A stretch of 64,000 bases of DNA, taken from contig NZ_JANUGU010000001.1 in NCBI RefSeq assembly GCF_024753145.1, positions 992,001-1,056,000 on the forward strand, given 5' to 3'. The stretch is from Massilia terrae (GTDB lineage Bacteria > Pseudomonadota > Gammaproteobacteria > Burkholderiales > Burkholderiaceae_D). The notes beneath the pieces were generated by a model that was given only the letters and a program-made list of their open reading frames with translations, was not told the origin of the DNA and did no database searches. Of the stretch, positions 51,364 through 60,869 are shown in pieces. How positions within the stretch are numbered: the first letter of the stretch is position 1; every line of letters begins with the position of its first letter. The position numbers and the translations under genes were made by a program.

Positions 51364-52410
51364 TCAGCGCTCCATCGCACGTTTGAATGCCGCGCCCACG
51401 CGATCGGGGCCCGGGAAGTACGCCCATTCCTGCGCGTGCGGGTAGGGAGTGTCCCAGCCGCAGACGCGTTCGATCGGCGCTTCGAGGTGATAGAAGCAGT
51501 GTTCCTGCACCAGCGCGGCCAGTTCGGCGCCAAAACCGCTGGTCCGGGTGGCCTCGTGCACGACCACGCAGCGGCCGGTCTTCTTGACCGATGCGAGCAC
51601 GGTTTCAAGGTCGAGCGGCCACAGGGTGCGCAGGTCGATGATTTCGGCGTCGATGCCGGTCTCGTTGGCCGCGGCCTCCGATACCCACACCATGGTGCCG
51701 TAGGTGAGCACGGTCAGGTCGGCCCCTTGGCGGAACACGGCGGCCTTGTCGAGCGGCGTCTTGTAATAACCTTCCGGGACTTCGCCCATCGGGTGCTTGG
51801 ACCACGGGACCACCGGGCGGTCGTGGTGGCCGTCGAAGGGACCGTTGTACAGGCGCTTCGGTTCGAGGAAGATCACCGGGTCGTCGTTCTCGATCGCGGC
51901 GATCAGCAGGCCCTTGGCGTCGATCGGGTTGGACGGCATCACGGTGCGCAGGCCGCACACGTGGGTGAAAAAGGCTTCCGGGCTCTGGCTGTGGGTCTGG
52001 CCGCCATAGATGCCGCCGCCGCAGGGCATGCGAATGGTGAGCGGCGAGGTGAAGTCGCCGGCCGAGCGGTAGCGCAGGCGCGCGGCCTCGGACACGATCT
52101 GGTCGGTCGCCGGATAAAAATAGTCGGCGAACTGGATCTCCACCACCGGCCGCAGGCCGTAGGCGGCCATGCCGACCGCGGTGCCGACGATGCCGCCTTC
52201 GGAGATCGGCGCGTCGAACACGCGCGTCTTGCCATACTTGGCCTGCAGGCCGTCGGTGCAGCGGAACACGCCGCCGAAGTAGCCCACGTCCTGGCCGTAG
52301 ATGACCACGTTGTCGTCGCGGCCGAGCATGATGTCCATGGCGCTCCTGAGCGCCTGGATCATCGTCATCGGCACGACTTTGCTTTCTGGTTTATCGTCGT
52401 CGCGTGCCAC
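51364..52410 (-). CDS. bkdA2: Branched-chain 2-oxoacid dehydrogenase E1 beta
   Basis: The 348-aa subunit pairs with E1alpha to decarboxylate 2-oxoisovalerate and related acids with thiamine diphosphate. It has the family segments MTMIQALRSAMDIMLGRDDNVVIYGQDVG, FDAPISEGGIVGTAVGMAAYG and VVEIQFADYFYPATDQIV, with MPCGGGIYGGQTHSQSPEAF later. The C-terminal half carries WSKHPMGEVP and EIIDLRTLWPLD. It starts 1 nt after the E1alpha stop and ends 1 nt before E2. Confidence 0.93.
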   Translation of the reverse strand: MARDDDKPESKVVPMTMIQALRSAMDIMLGRDDNVVIYGQDVGYFGGVFRCTDGLQAKYGKTRVFDAPISEGGIVGTAVGMAAYGLRPVVEIQFADYFYPATDQIVSEAARLRYRSAGDFTSPLTIRMPCGGGIYGGQTHSQSPEAFFTHVCGLRTVMPSNPIDAKGLLIAAIENDDPVIFLEPKRLYNGPFDGHHDRPVVPWSKHPMGEVPEGYYKTPLDKAAVFRQGADLTVLTYGTMVWVSEAAANETGIDAEIIDLRTLWPLDLETVLASVKKTGRCVVVHEATRTSGFGAELAALVQEHCFYHLEAPIERVCGWDTPYPHAQEWAYFPGPDRVGAAFKRAMER

Positions 52411-52411
52411 T

Positions 52412-53722
<1,311 letters not shown>

Positions 53723-53778
53723 TCAGGTTTTTTTATGTTGCTGTGCAGCAGGGGTGGAGATGAAACGTTTAACCTTGA

Positions 53779-53799
53779 TTCAGTTTAGGACAAACTGAA
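53779..53799. promoter_or_regulatory. Inverted repeat upstream of bkd operon
   Basis: TTCAGTTT (53779-53786) and AAACTGAA (53792-53799) are perfect 8-bp arms with a 5-nt centre. It lies 135 nt upstream of the E1alpha start in an AT-rich stretch. It may be an operator or promoter element of the branched-chain operon. No adjacent regulator gene is present to assign it to. Confidence 0.4.
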
Positions 53800-53842
53800 A
53801 CGGATAAGCGCATTTGGTGCTGTACTCATCGTTAATGTAACC

Positions 53843-53960
53843 CCGCCGTTCCCGCGCAGGCGGGAACCCATGCTGAGCGCGCAGCTACGCGGCCGGGGCA
53901 AATCGTGCGGCCTTGCAAACGGTCTATGGGTCCCCGCCTTCGCAGGGACGACGATGGCGG
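53843..53960. repeat. Paired REP-like composite, copy E
   Basis: Outer CCGCC (53843-53847) and GGCGG (53956-53960) enclose two hairpins. The left is GTTCCCGC/GCGGGAAC (53848-53855, 53860-53867); the right is GTCCC/GGGAC (53930-53934, 53945-53949) inside a longer imperfect stem. ACCCAT after the left and ATGGGT before the right face each other. The layout matches copy D at 48466. Confidence 0.8.
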
Positions 53961-53971
53961 TGTGTGGCTGC

Positions 53972-56206
53972 TCAGTGAGGCTGCGCGAGCCAGTCCAGCA
54001 GTGCATCGGGAGCCAAGGGGCGCGCGAACAGGAAGCCCTGTGCCTTGCGGCAGCCCAGCGCGCGCAGGATGTGCGCCTGGCGTTCATCTTCCACGCCTTC
54101 GGCAATGATCGACAGCCCAAGATTCCGTCCAAGCTGGATCACCATCTCGGCGATGCTGCTGCCACGCGCCGAGCCGGTGATCTCGGACACGAAAGCGCGG
54201 TCGATCTTGAGCCGGTCGACCTGCAGCCGCTGCAAATGCGAGAGCGACGAGAACCCGGTCCCGAAGTCGTCGATCGCGATCGACACGCCGGTGCCCTTGA
54301 CCTGCGCCAGCAGCTCGGCCAGCACGTCCGGTTCCTCCATCGCCATCGATTCGGTAATCTCCAGCTCGATGTTCTCGGCCGGCGCACCCGTCTCCTGCAG
54401 CACGCGGCGCAGCATGTCGATGAAATGCGGGTGGCGGAACTGCACTTGGGAGACGTTGACCGACATGGTGAAACCGGTATGGCCCGCAGCGCGCAAGCGC
54501 ATCAGCTCCCGGCAGGCCTGCAGCAGCACCCATTCGCCGATCTCCGCGATCAGGCCGGAGTATTCGGCGATCGGCACGAAGCGGTCCGGTGCGACGTCCT
54601 CGCCGTCCTCGGTGCGCCAGCGCAGCAGCGCCTCGGCGCCGAAGGAATGGCCGGTGTCGAGATCGACCTGCGGCTGGTAGGCCAGGTAAAGCTCTCCGCG
54701 CCGGAAGCCGCGGCGCAGCGCGTGCATCATGCGCACCCGCTCGCGGATCGCAATGCCCAGGCCGCGCGTGAAGTAGAAATGCTTGCTGCCGTGCTGGCTC
54801 TTGGCGCGTTTGAGCGCGATGTCGGCGTCCTTCAGCGCATCGGTGCCGCTGCCGTCATGGTCCGACAAGCGCACCAGTCCAAGCGTCGCGGCCACCTGGA
54901 CGTCCTGGCCATCGATCGAGAACGGCGCGTCGAACAGGGCGCTGATGCCGGCCGGGGTCACGGTCTGGGCGGCGCCGAGCACGCAGAACACGTCGCCGCC
55001 AATGCGCGCCACCGTCACGCCCGACAGCGAGGCGCGCAGGCGCTCCGCCACCGCGTTGAGCAGGCTGTCGCCGAACTGGTGGCCGAGGGCGTCGTTGGTT
55101 TCCGAGAAGTGGTCGATGTCGACCAGCGCCAGGATCGCTTCGGCGCGGAACGGCCCGGCCAGCGTGGCGTCCAGCAGTTCGACCAGGCGTGTGCGGTTGG
55201 GCAGGCCGGTGAGCGAATCGTAGAAGGCCGAGCGGTGCAGGTGCGTGACCAGCTCCACATTGTCCAGGCCCACCGCGACCACGCCGCAGAACACGTCGAG
55301 CAGGCGCCGCTCGATGTCGCCGATCGGCCGCGCCAGGCGCAGGCAGGCGGCGAAATCGCGTCCGGATTTGCCGGAAAAGTAGAGCACCAGGTGGCCCGGC
55401 AGGTAAAGATTGGTGCGCTCGGCCAGCGCGCGTTCGATCGCGGCCGGCACGCCGTGGTCCGGATGCGCGGTCACCGCACCGTCGGCCAGGTGGGCGCAGC
55501 TGCCGCTGCCGGCCAGCACGCGCAGCGGCGCGTTGTGCTGGCCCGGCTCGCGCGAGCACAGCACGCCGTCGGCCGGCTGGTTCAGCAAAATCGCGAGCTG
55601 GGCCAGCACGCCGTGGCCGAAGTCGCGCGGGCCGTGCAAGGCCATCAGCTCGGCGCTGGCGCGGGCGATGGTTTCGAGGCCGGTCCGGTTGGCCTGCAGC
55701 GCGCGGATCTGTTCGAACGAGCGCACGGCCGCCGCCACCGCGGTGTACAGCTTGGTGCGGGTCAGCTCCGACTTGGAGCGGTAATCGTTGATGTCGTAGC
55801 CGCGGATCGCGTCCATCTCCGGCGCATAGCCTGGCTGACCGGTGCGCAGGATGATGCGCACGTCGCGCATTCCGAGCGTTTCGCGCACGTGGCGCACCAG
55901 GTGCAGGCCGGCGTCGGCCTGTTCCATCACCACGTCGAGCAGGATCACCGCCAGCCCGGTCTCGTGCCGCAGCAGTTCGCGCGCCTCGGCCGCCGAGTAG
56001 GCGTGCACGAATTCCAGCGGACGGCCCTGCATCTCCATATTGGACAGGGCGAAGGTCGTGGTGGTGTGGACATCGGCATCGTCGTCGACGATCATGATCC
56101 GCCACGGCGGTTCCGGCGCACGGGCGCCGTGGCGTGGGATTTCATCCGCAAAGACGAGTCCGTCGCTGTCGTTTTCTACGGCAGTGCGCGGATTCGTTAC
56201 GGACAT
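53972..56206 (-). CDS. Response regulator with DUF3369, degenerate GGDEF and EAL
   Basis: The 744-aa protein starts with a receiver domain (IMIVDDDADVHTTT near residue 37; phospho-acceptor Asp in ILLDVVMEQ near 90), then a DUF3369 sensor-like region (about 180-330), GGDEF and EAL. The GGDEF signature is GGDVF near residue 406, so cyclase activity is doubtful. The EAL domain has EALLRW (about 526), VNVSQVQFR, EITES, IDDFGTG, LKIDR and EGVED, consistent with an active phosphodiesterase. No histidine kinase is adjacent, so its partner is elsewhere. Confidence 0.92.
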   Translation of the reverse strand: MSVTNPRTAVENDSDGLVFADEIPRHGARAPEPPWRIMIVDDDADVHTTTTFALSNMEMQGRPLEFVHAYSAAEARELLRHETGLAVILLDVVMEQADAGLHLVRHVRETLGMRDVRIILRTGQPGYAPEMDAIRGYDINDYRSKSELTRTKLYTAVAAAVRSFEQIRALQANRTGLETIARASAELMALHGPRDFGHGVLAQLAILLNQPADGVLCSREPGQHNAPLRVLAGSGSCAHLADGAVTAHPDHGVPAAIERALAERTNLYLPGHLVLYFSGKSGRDFAACLRLARPIGDIERRLLDVFCGVVAVGLDNVELVTHLHRSAFYDSLTGLPNRTRLVELLDATLAGPFRAEAILALVDIDHFSETNDALGHQFGDSLLNAVAERLRASLSGVTVARIGGDVFCVLGAAQTVTPAGISALFDAPFSIDGQDVQVAATLGLVRLSDHDGSGTDALKDADIALKRAKSQHGSKHFYFTRGLGIAIRERVRMMHALRRGFRRGELYLAYQPQVDLDTGHSFGAEALLRWRTEDGEDVAPDRFVPIAEYSGLIAEIGEWVLLQACRELMRLRAAGHTGFTMSVNVSQVQFRHPHFIDMLRRVLQETGAPAENIELEITESMAMEEPDVLAELLAQVKGTGVSIAIDDFGTGFSSLSHLQRLQVDRLKIDRAFVSEITGSARGSSIAEMVIQLGRNLGLSIIAEGVEDERQAHILRALGCRKAQGFLFARPLAPDALLDWLAQPH

Positions 56207-56408
56207 GAAAGCGTTCCCTGGTTTGTTTCTCTGTAGACTCAGATTTCAGTATATCTGGCTTTGTTAGCTGTCATTAAAGCTTTGTGACCTTTCTGTCTAA
56301 CATATGTTCCAGATGCAACAGCGGCTTGACGATTGGAAAAAAAACGGCTCGCAATCGGGGATTTGCCGCAACTGGTAGAATGCGCTTTCCACTTTTGCAT
56401 TCTTGATC

Positions 56409-57500
56409 ATGTCCGGCAATACCTTTGGCAAGCTCTTCTCCGTTACCACCTTCGGCGAGTCGCACGGGCCGGCAATCGGCTGCGTCATCGACGGCTGTCC
56501 GCCGGGCATGCCCTTGTCCGAAGCCGACATCCAGCCCGAACTGGACCGCCGCAAGCCCGGCACCTCGCGCCACGTCACCCAGCGCCAGGAGGCCGACCGG
56601 GTCGAGATCCTGTCCGGCGTGTACGAAGGCGTCACCACCGGCACCCCGATCGCGCTCCTGATCCGCAACGAGGACCAGCGCAGCAAGGACTACGGCAATA
56701 TCGCCGAGACCTTCCGGCCGGGCCACGCGGATTACACCTATTGGCATAAATATGGCGTGCGCGACCCGCGCGGCGGCGGCCGTTCGTCGGCGCGCCTGAC
56801 GGCTCCGGTGGTCGGCGCCGGCGCGGTGGCCAAGAAGTGGCTGCGCCAGGCTTACGGCACCGAGTTCTTCGGATGCATGAGCCAACTGGGCGAGATCGAG
56901 GTGCCGTTCCAGAGCTGGGAGCACGTGCACAGCAATCCCTTCTTCGCGGCCACTGGCGACCTTGGCCTGATCGCGCAGATGGAAGAGGCGATGGACGCGC
57001 TGCGCCGCGCCGGCGATTCGATCGGTGCGCGCATCGACGTGGTCGCGCGCAATGTGCCGGTCGGCCTCGGCCAGCCGATCTACGACAAGCTCGATGCCGA
57101 TATCGCCTATGCGATGATGGGCATTAACGCGGTCAAGGGCGTTGAGATCGGCGCCGGCTTCGAGTCGGTCCGCCAGAAAGGCTCCGAGCACGGCGACGAG
57201 CTGACCCCGCAGGGCTTCATCGGTAACAACGCCGGCGGCGTGCTGGGCGGGATCTCGACCGGCCAGGACATCACGGTCTCGATCGCGATCAAGCCGACAT
57301 CCTCGATCCGCATCCCGCGCCGTTCGATCGACAAGGCCGGCAATCCGCAGATGGTCGAGACCTTCGGCCGTCACGATCCCTGCGTCGGCATTCGCGCCAC
57401 GCCGATCGCAGAAGCCATGCTGGCACTGGTGCTGATCGACCATGCGCTGATGCAGCGTGCGCAGTGCGGCGACGTGCGCGTCGACACGCCGCGTATCTGA
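56409..57500 (+). CDS. aroC: Chorismate synthase
   Basis: The 363-aa enzyme converts EPSP to chorismate with reduced FMN, the last step of the shikimate pathway. It has the signatures [18 protein letters not shown] at the start, [24 protein letters not shown], and [17 protein letters not shown] near the end. Catalytic His in GESHGP and in FGRHDPCVG are present. I chose the ATG at 56409; the upstream one at 56403 adds two residues. It stands alone and ends 2 nt before the convergent HDOD gene. Confidence 0.96.
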   Translation: MSGNTFGKLFSVTTFGESHGPAIGCVIDGCPPGMPLSEADIQPELDRRKPGTSRHVTQRQEADRVEILSGVYEGVTTGTPIALLIRNEDQRSKDYGNIAETFRPGHADYTYWHKYGVRDPRGGGRSSARLTAPVVGAGAVAKKWLRQAYGTEFFGCMSQLGEIEVPFQSWEHVHSNPFFAATGDLGLIAQMEEAMDALRRAGDSIGARIDVVARNVPVGLGQPIYDKLDADIAYAMMGINAVKGVEIGAGFESVRQKGSEHGDELTPQGFIGNNAGGVLGGISTGQDITVSIAIKPTSSIRIPRRSIDKAGNPQMVETFGRHDPCVGIRATPIAEAMLALVLIDHALMQRAQCGDVRVDTPRI

Positions 57501-57501
57501 T

Positions 57502-58971
57502 TCAGGCGCGGCTTGCCGCCAGTTCGGCCTGCCAGCGTGGGTCGAGCGCCTGCGCGAGCTGGCCGCGCAGGTCGTTGATCAGGCCCAGTTCGACGGCGCC
57601 CGGCTTGAGCGGCTCGTTCGCGCCGGTCCAGTCGCCATACAGGAAGCCCATCGCTTCGCCGCGCACGCACAGGGGCGCGATCACGAAGCTTTGCGCATCC
57701 GCCAGCGTGGCCTTCCACCATGCGGGCAGGCGCGGCGCGAACGGCGGGTCGGCCGGATGATCGATGAAGACCGGCTGGCCGCTGCGAAGCGCGGCGTGGA
57801 ACACGGTGGGCTCGTAGCCGTCGCCGAAACGCAGGCGCGGCGCCACCTCGTCGACACCGGCGCCCAATCCCATGCGCACCACATACAAGGCCTCCTGCCG
57901 CTGGTGCAGGAAGTACAGGCTGCGCGAGCAATCGAGGCCGCGGTGCATCGCTTCCACCGCCAGTTCCAATGCGCGCGAGGGATCGCCTTGCGCCAGCGCT
58001 TCGCGTAGTTCGGCTCGGCCCGCCATCATCACCCGGTTCCCGGCCGCACGCCGGCTGGCGCGCGCGGCGGCCTGTTCGCGCTGGCGCAGCGGGCGCGCGA
58101 GCGGCGCCACCGACAGCTCCATGCGAGCCTCCGACTGTGCCTCGGCCACCGCGCGCAGGACCTTGTCCGGCGCCAGGCCGAGCATCGGGCCGTAGGCGGT
58201 TGCCAGCTCGCGCAGCTGCGCGGCACCGGCGGCATCGTCATTCCACAGCGCGTGCGCGCAGCGAGCCGACATGGTGCCGATCGCGGCCAGCCAGTCCTCT
58301 TGCACCAGCTTGCCGGCGCGCGCGGCGGGTGGCACGCTGCGCATCGCGGCCACCAGGTTTTGCGGCAGGCCCCAGTGCTCGGCGACGCTGCGTCCGATGG
58401 CTTCCAGCGACAGGCCCAGCTCCGCCAGCGCGGCCGCGTCCTCGTTCGATTCCGACGCCTGCCGTTGCAGCGCCGACCAACGCTCCGGCAGGTACCAGGT
58501 GACCATCATCCGGCCCAGCGAATGCAGTAGAGCGCACACCACCGCGGCTTCCGGATCGGGTAGCGCCTGGCCAGTCGCGACCTTGTGCGCGACCATCCCG
58601 GCCAATACCGCCTTTTCCATTTCCGCGTGCGCCTCGCCGGAATCGGGCCGGGTCCGACCCAGTTCCTCGACCAGCTTCAGGCCCAGCGCGAGGTGGCCGA
58701 TGGTATCGGTGCCGAGCACCAGCACCGCCTTCGAGACGGTGTCGATGCGCTGGCCGAAGGCGGCGTACATGCCGCTGTTGGCGAGCCTGAGCACGCGCTG
58801 GGTCAGCACCGGGTCGGACAGCACGATGCGCGTCATCGGCACCTCGCCTTCGTGCTCGCCGCGCAGCGAGGCCAGCACCGCGTTGACGGCGCGGGTGAAG
58901 CCGGGCATGTCGCCGTCGCGGCGCACGCGCTCCCACAGCAGCGCGAGTGTCGCGTCGGCCTGCGCGCTCAC
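57502..58971 (-). CDS. HDOD-domain signalling protein
   Basis: The 489-aa protein has an HDOD domain (about residues 15-210), seen in IVLSDPVLTQRVLRLANSGMYA, VLVLGTDTIGHLALGL and ALLHSLGRMMVTWYLPERW. The C-terminal third (about 330-475) resembles a GAF domain (YVVRMGLGAGVDEVAPRLRFGDG). HDOD proteins lack nucleotide hydrolase residues and act as partners in signalling. The start is GTG at 58971, which overlaps the GGDEF-EAL stop by 4 nt (GTGA). The same frame is open far upstream, but that part is a shadow of the neighbouring gene. Confidence 0.85.
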   Translation of the reverse strand: MSAQADATLALLWERVRRDGDMPGFTRAVNAVLASLRGEHEGEVPMTRIVLSDPVLTQRVLRLANSGMYAAFGQRIDTVSKAVLVLGTDTIGHLALGLKLVEELGRTRPDSGEAHAEMEKAVLAGMVAHKVATGQALPDPEAAVVCALLHSLGRMMVTWYLPERWSALQRQASESNEDAAALAELGLSLEAIGRSVAEHWGLPQNLVAAMRSVPPAARAGKLVQEDWLAAIGTMSARCAHALWNDDAAGAAQLRELATAYGPMLGLAPDKVLRAVAEAQSEARMELSVAPLARPLRQREQAAARASRRAAGNRVMMAGRAELREALAQGDPSRALELAVEAMHRGLDCSRSLYFLHQRQEALYVVRMGLGAGVDEVAPRLRFGDGYEPTVFHAALRSGQPVFIDHPADPPFAPRLPAWWKATLADAQSFVIAPLCVRGEAMGFLYGDWTGANEPLKPGAVELGLINDLRGQLAQALDPRWQAELAASRA

Positions 58972-60692
58972 TGGCGCAGCTCCTCGGGCAGCAACGATTC
59001 GTAGAGGTCGTCGTTGAGCGCGGCCAGCGCGACGTGGGCCGGCATCGGGCGCCCGGTCAGGTAGCCCTGTACGTAATGGCAGCCGGATTGCGCCAGGCGC
59101 GCCAGCTGGGCCTCGGTCTCGACGCCTTCCGCCACCACCGACAGGTCGAGGTGGCGCGCCAGATCGAGCACGGCGCTGCAGATCGCGGCGTCCTTGCGCG
59201 AGTCGGGCAGGTCCTTGATGAAGGTGCGGTCGACCTTGAGCACGGAAATCGGGAAGCGCTTCAGGTAGGCCAGCGAGGAATAGCCGGTGCCGAAATCGTC
59301 GATCGCGATGCGCGCCGAGCGCTCGGCCATGCGCAGCAGCAGGCCCTCGGCGTGGGCCGGGTCGACCATCAGCGTGCCCTCGGTGATTTCGAGGACCAGG
59401 CGGTTGGCGGGCACGCCGGACATCGACAGCGCTTCGTCCAGCACGTCGAGGAACTGGTCGCTGCGGAATTGGCGCGGACTGATGTTGACGGAGATGTACA
59501 GCTCGCGGCGCGCGGCCAGTTCGAACTGGCGCACCTGCATGCAGGCGGCCTTCAGCGCCCATGCGCCGAGCAGGTTGATCAGGCCATTCGACTCGGCGAT
59601 CGGGATGAAGCGCGCCGGCGGCACCATGCCGAGCGTTGGATGGCACCAGCGCATCAGGGTCTCGAAACCCTCGATCTTGCGCGAGCGGGCGCTGACGATT
59701 GGCTGGTAGTACAGCAGGAACTCGCCTTCGCGCACCGCCGAGAACATCGCCGCCTCGAGCGAGATGTCGTGTGCCGGCGCGCCCTTGTCGCGCGCGCTGT
59801 AGACCATGCAGCGGCCCTTGCCCTTTTCCTTGGCGCGGGTGAGGGCGGCGTCGGCCAGCGCCACCAGCCGCACCTCGTCCTCGGCGTGCAGCGGGTAGGT
59901 CGAGATGCCGACCGAAGCGCCGAGGTAGATGGTGTGTTCGCCGACTTCGAACGGCGCCTGCAGCGCGGCCTGCAGGCGCGTCGCGACCAGCTGCAGCTGG
60001 TTCTCGCCGGCGGTCCCGGGCAATACCGCGACGAATTCGTCGCCGCCGGCGCGTGCCAGGGTGTCGCTGTCGCGCAGGGTCCGGCGCAGGCGCTCGGCGG
60101 CCTGGCGCAGGACCTCGTCGCCGACCGGGTGGCCAAGGCCGTCGTTGACCTTCTTGAAGCCGTCCAGGCCGACGGCGGCGACGGCGAACTTCTGGCCCGA
60201 GCGACGCGCGGACGCGATCACCATGCGGATGCGGTCGGCCAACAGCACGCGGTTGGGCAGGCTGGTGAGCGCATCGTGGGTCGCCATGTGGCGTAGCCGC
60301 TCCTCGGTCGCGTGCTGGGCGGTCATGTCGCGGCCGATCACCAGCAGGGTGCTGTCGTCGGAGATATTGGGGCAAGCCATGATGCGCAGCTCGAACCAGG
60401 TTTCGCGCTGGTGCGAGCGCAGGCGCGCCTCGACCAGCACCGGCTGCGGATTGGCGAGGGCGTCGGCCAGCGCATGGCGCAAGGGAGCGCGGTCGGCGTC
60501 GGCCACCAGCGCCGCCAGCGCCGCGCCGCGCAGGCCGTTCGGCAGGCCGGCGAGGCGGATCGCGCCGGCGTTTGCAAAGCGGATCTCGCCGGTGGCGGCG
60601 AGCCGGAACACGACGTCGCCGGCCGCTTCCAGCAAGCCTTCCAGCCCCTGGTGCAGTCCCTGCCGCGGCACAAGCGGTGATGTCGAACGCAT
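58968..60692 (-). CDS. PAS-GGDEF-EAL c-di-GMP protein
   Basis: The 574-aa protein has an N-terminal PAS domain (GDVVFRLAATGEIRFANAGAIRLAG), a GGDEF domain with AGGDEF near residue 217 and an RxxD site (RDSD) before it, and an EAL domain. The EAL signature reads GFETLMRW near residue 345; the catalytic Glu is kept and the other acidic residues are present (EITEG, IDDFGTG, LKVDR, EGVET). Both activities are therefore possible. I chose ATG 60692 with AGGG upstream, not the TTG at 60734. The overlapping HDOD gene is co-translated. Confidence 0.9.
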   Translation of the reverse strand: MRSTSPLVPRQGLHQGLEGLLEAAGDVVFRLAATGEIRFANAGAIRLAGLPNGLRGAALAALVADADRAPLRHALADALANPQPVLVEARLRSHQRETWFELRIMACPNISDDSTLLVIGRDMTAQHATEERLRHMATHDALTSLPNRVLLADRIRMVIASARRSGQKFAVAAVGLDGFKKVNDGLGHPVGDEVLRQAAERLRRTLRDSDTLARAGGDEFVAVLPGTAGENQLQLVATRLQAALQAPFEVGEHTIYLGASVGISTYPLHAEDEVRLVALADAALTRAKEKGKGRCMVYSARDKGAPAHDISLEAAMFSAVREGEFLLYYQPIVSARSRKIEGFETLMRWCHPTLGMVPPARFIPIAESNGLINLLGAWALKAACMQVRQFELAARRELYISVNISPRQFRSDQFLDVLDEALSMSGVPANRLVLEITEGTLMVDPAHAEGLLLRMAERSARIAIDDFGTGYSSLAYLKRFPISVLKVDRTFIKDLPDSRKDAAICSAVLDLARHLDLSVVAEGVETEAQLARLAQSGCHYVQGYLTGRPMPAHVALAALNDDLYESLLPEELRQ

Positions 60693-60869
60693 CGCGCAAT
60701 CCCTGTAGTAGCCAAGCAAGCTCTCATTGACCAATGTAGCACCGAAAAATTCCGTGCGGCATCAAATGGCCTTGACGTGGCGCAGCAAGCATTCGCGATG
60801 GCTGGCCTGTTCTTGCCGCGCTGATAACTTTGCGCTAGCCTGAGGGCGTCAGCCGCTATGGAGACGCCG

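Noticed and set aside
50004..51608. E2 frame extended by 82 codons
   Set aside because: The extension lies within the E1beta gene; the lipoyl domain starts at 51362.
57502..60699. A single 1065-codon frame that could be read as an HDOD fusion protein
   Set aside because: Its first half is the out-of-frame reading of the PAS-GGDEF-EAL gene. The true HDOD start is the GTG at 58971 in a GTGA overlap.
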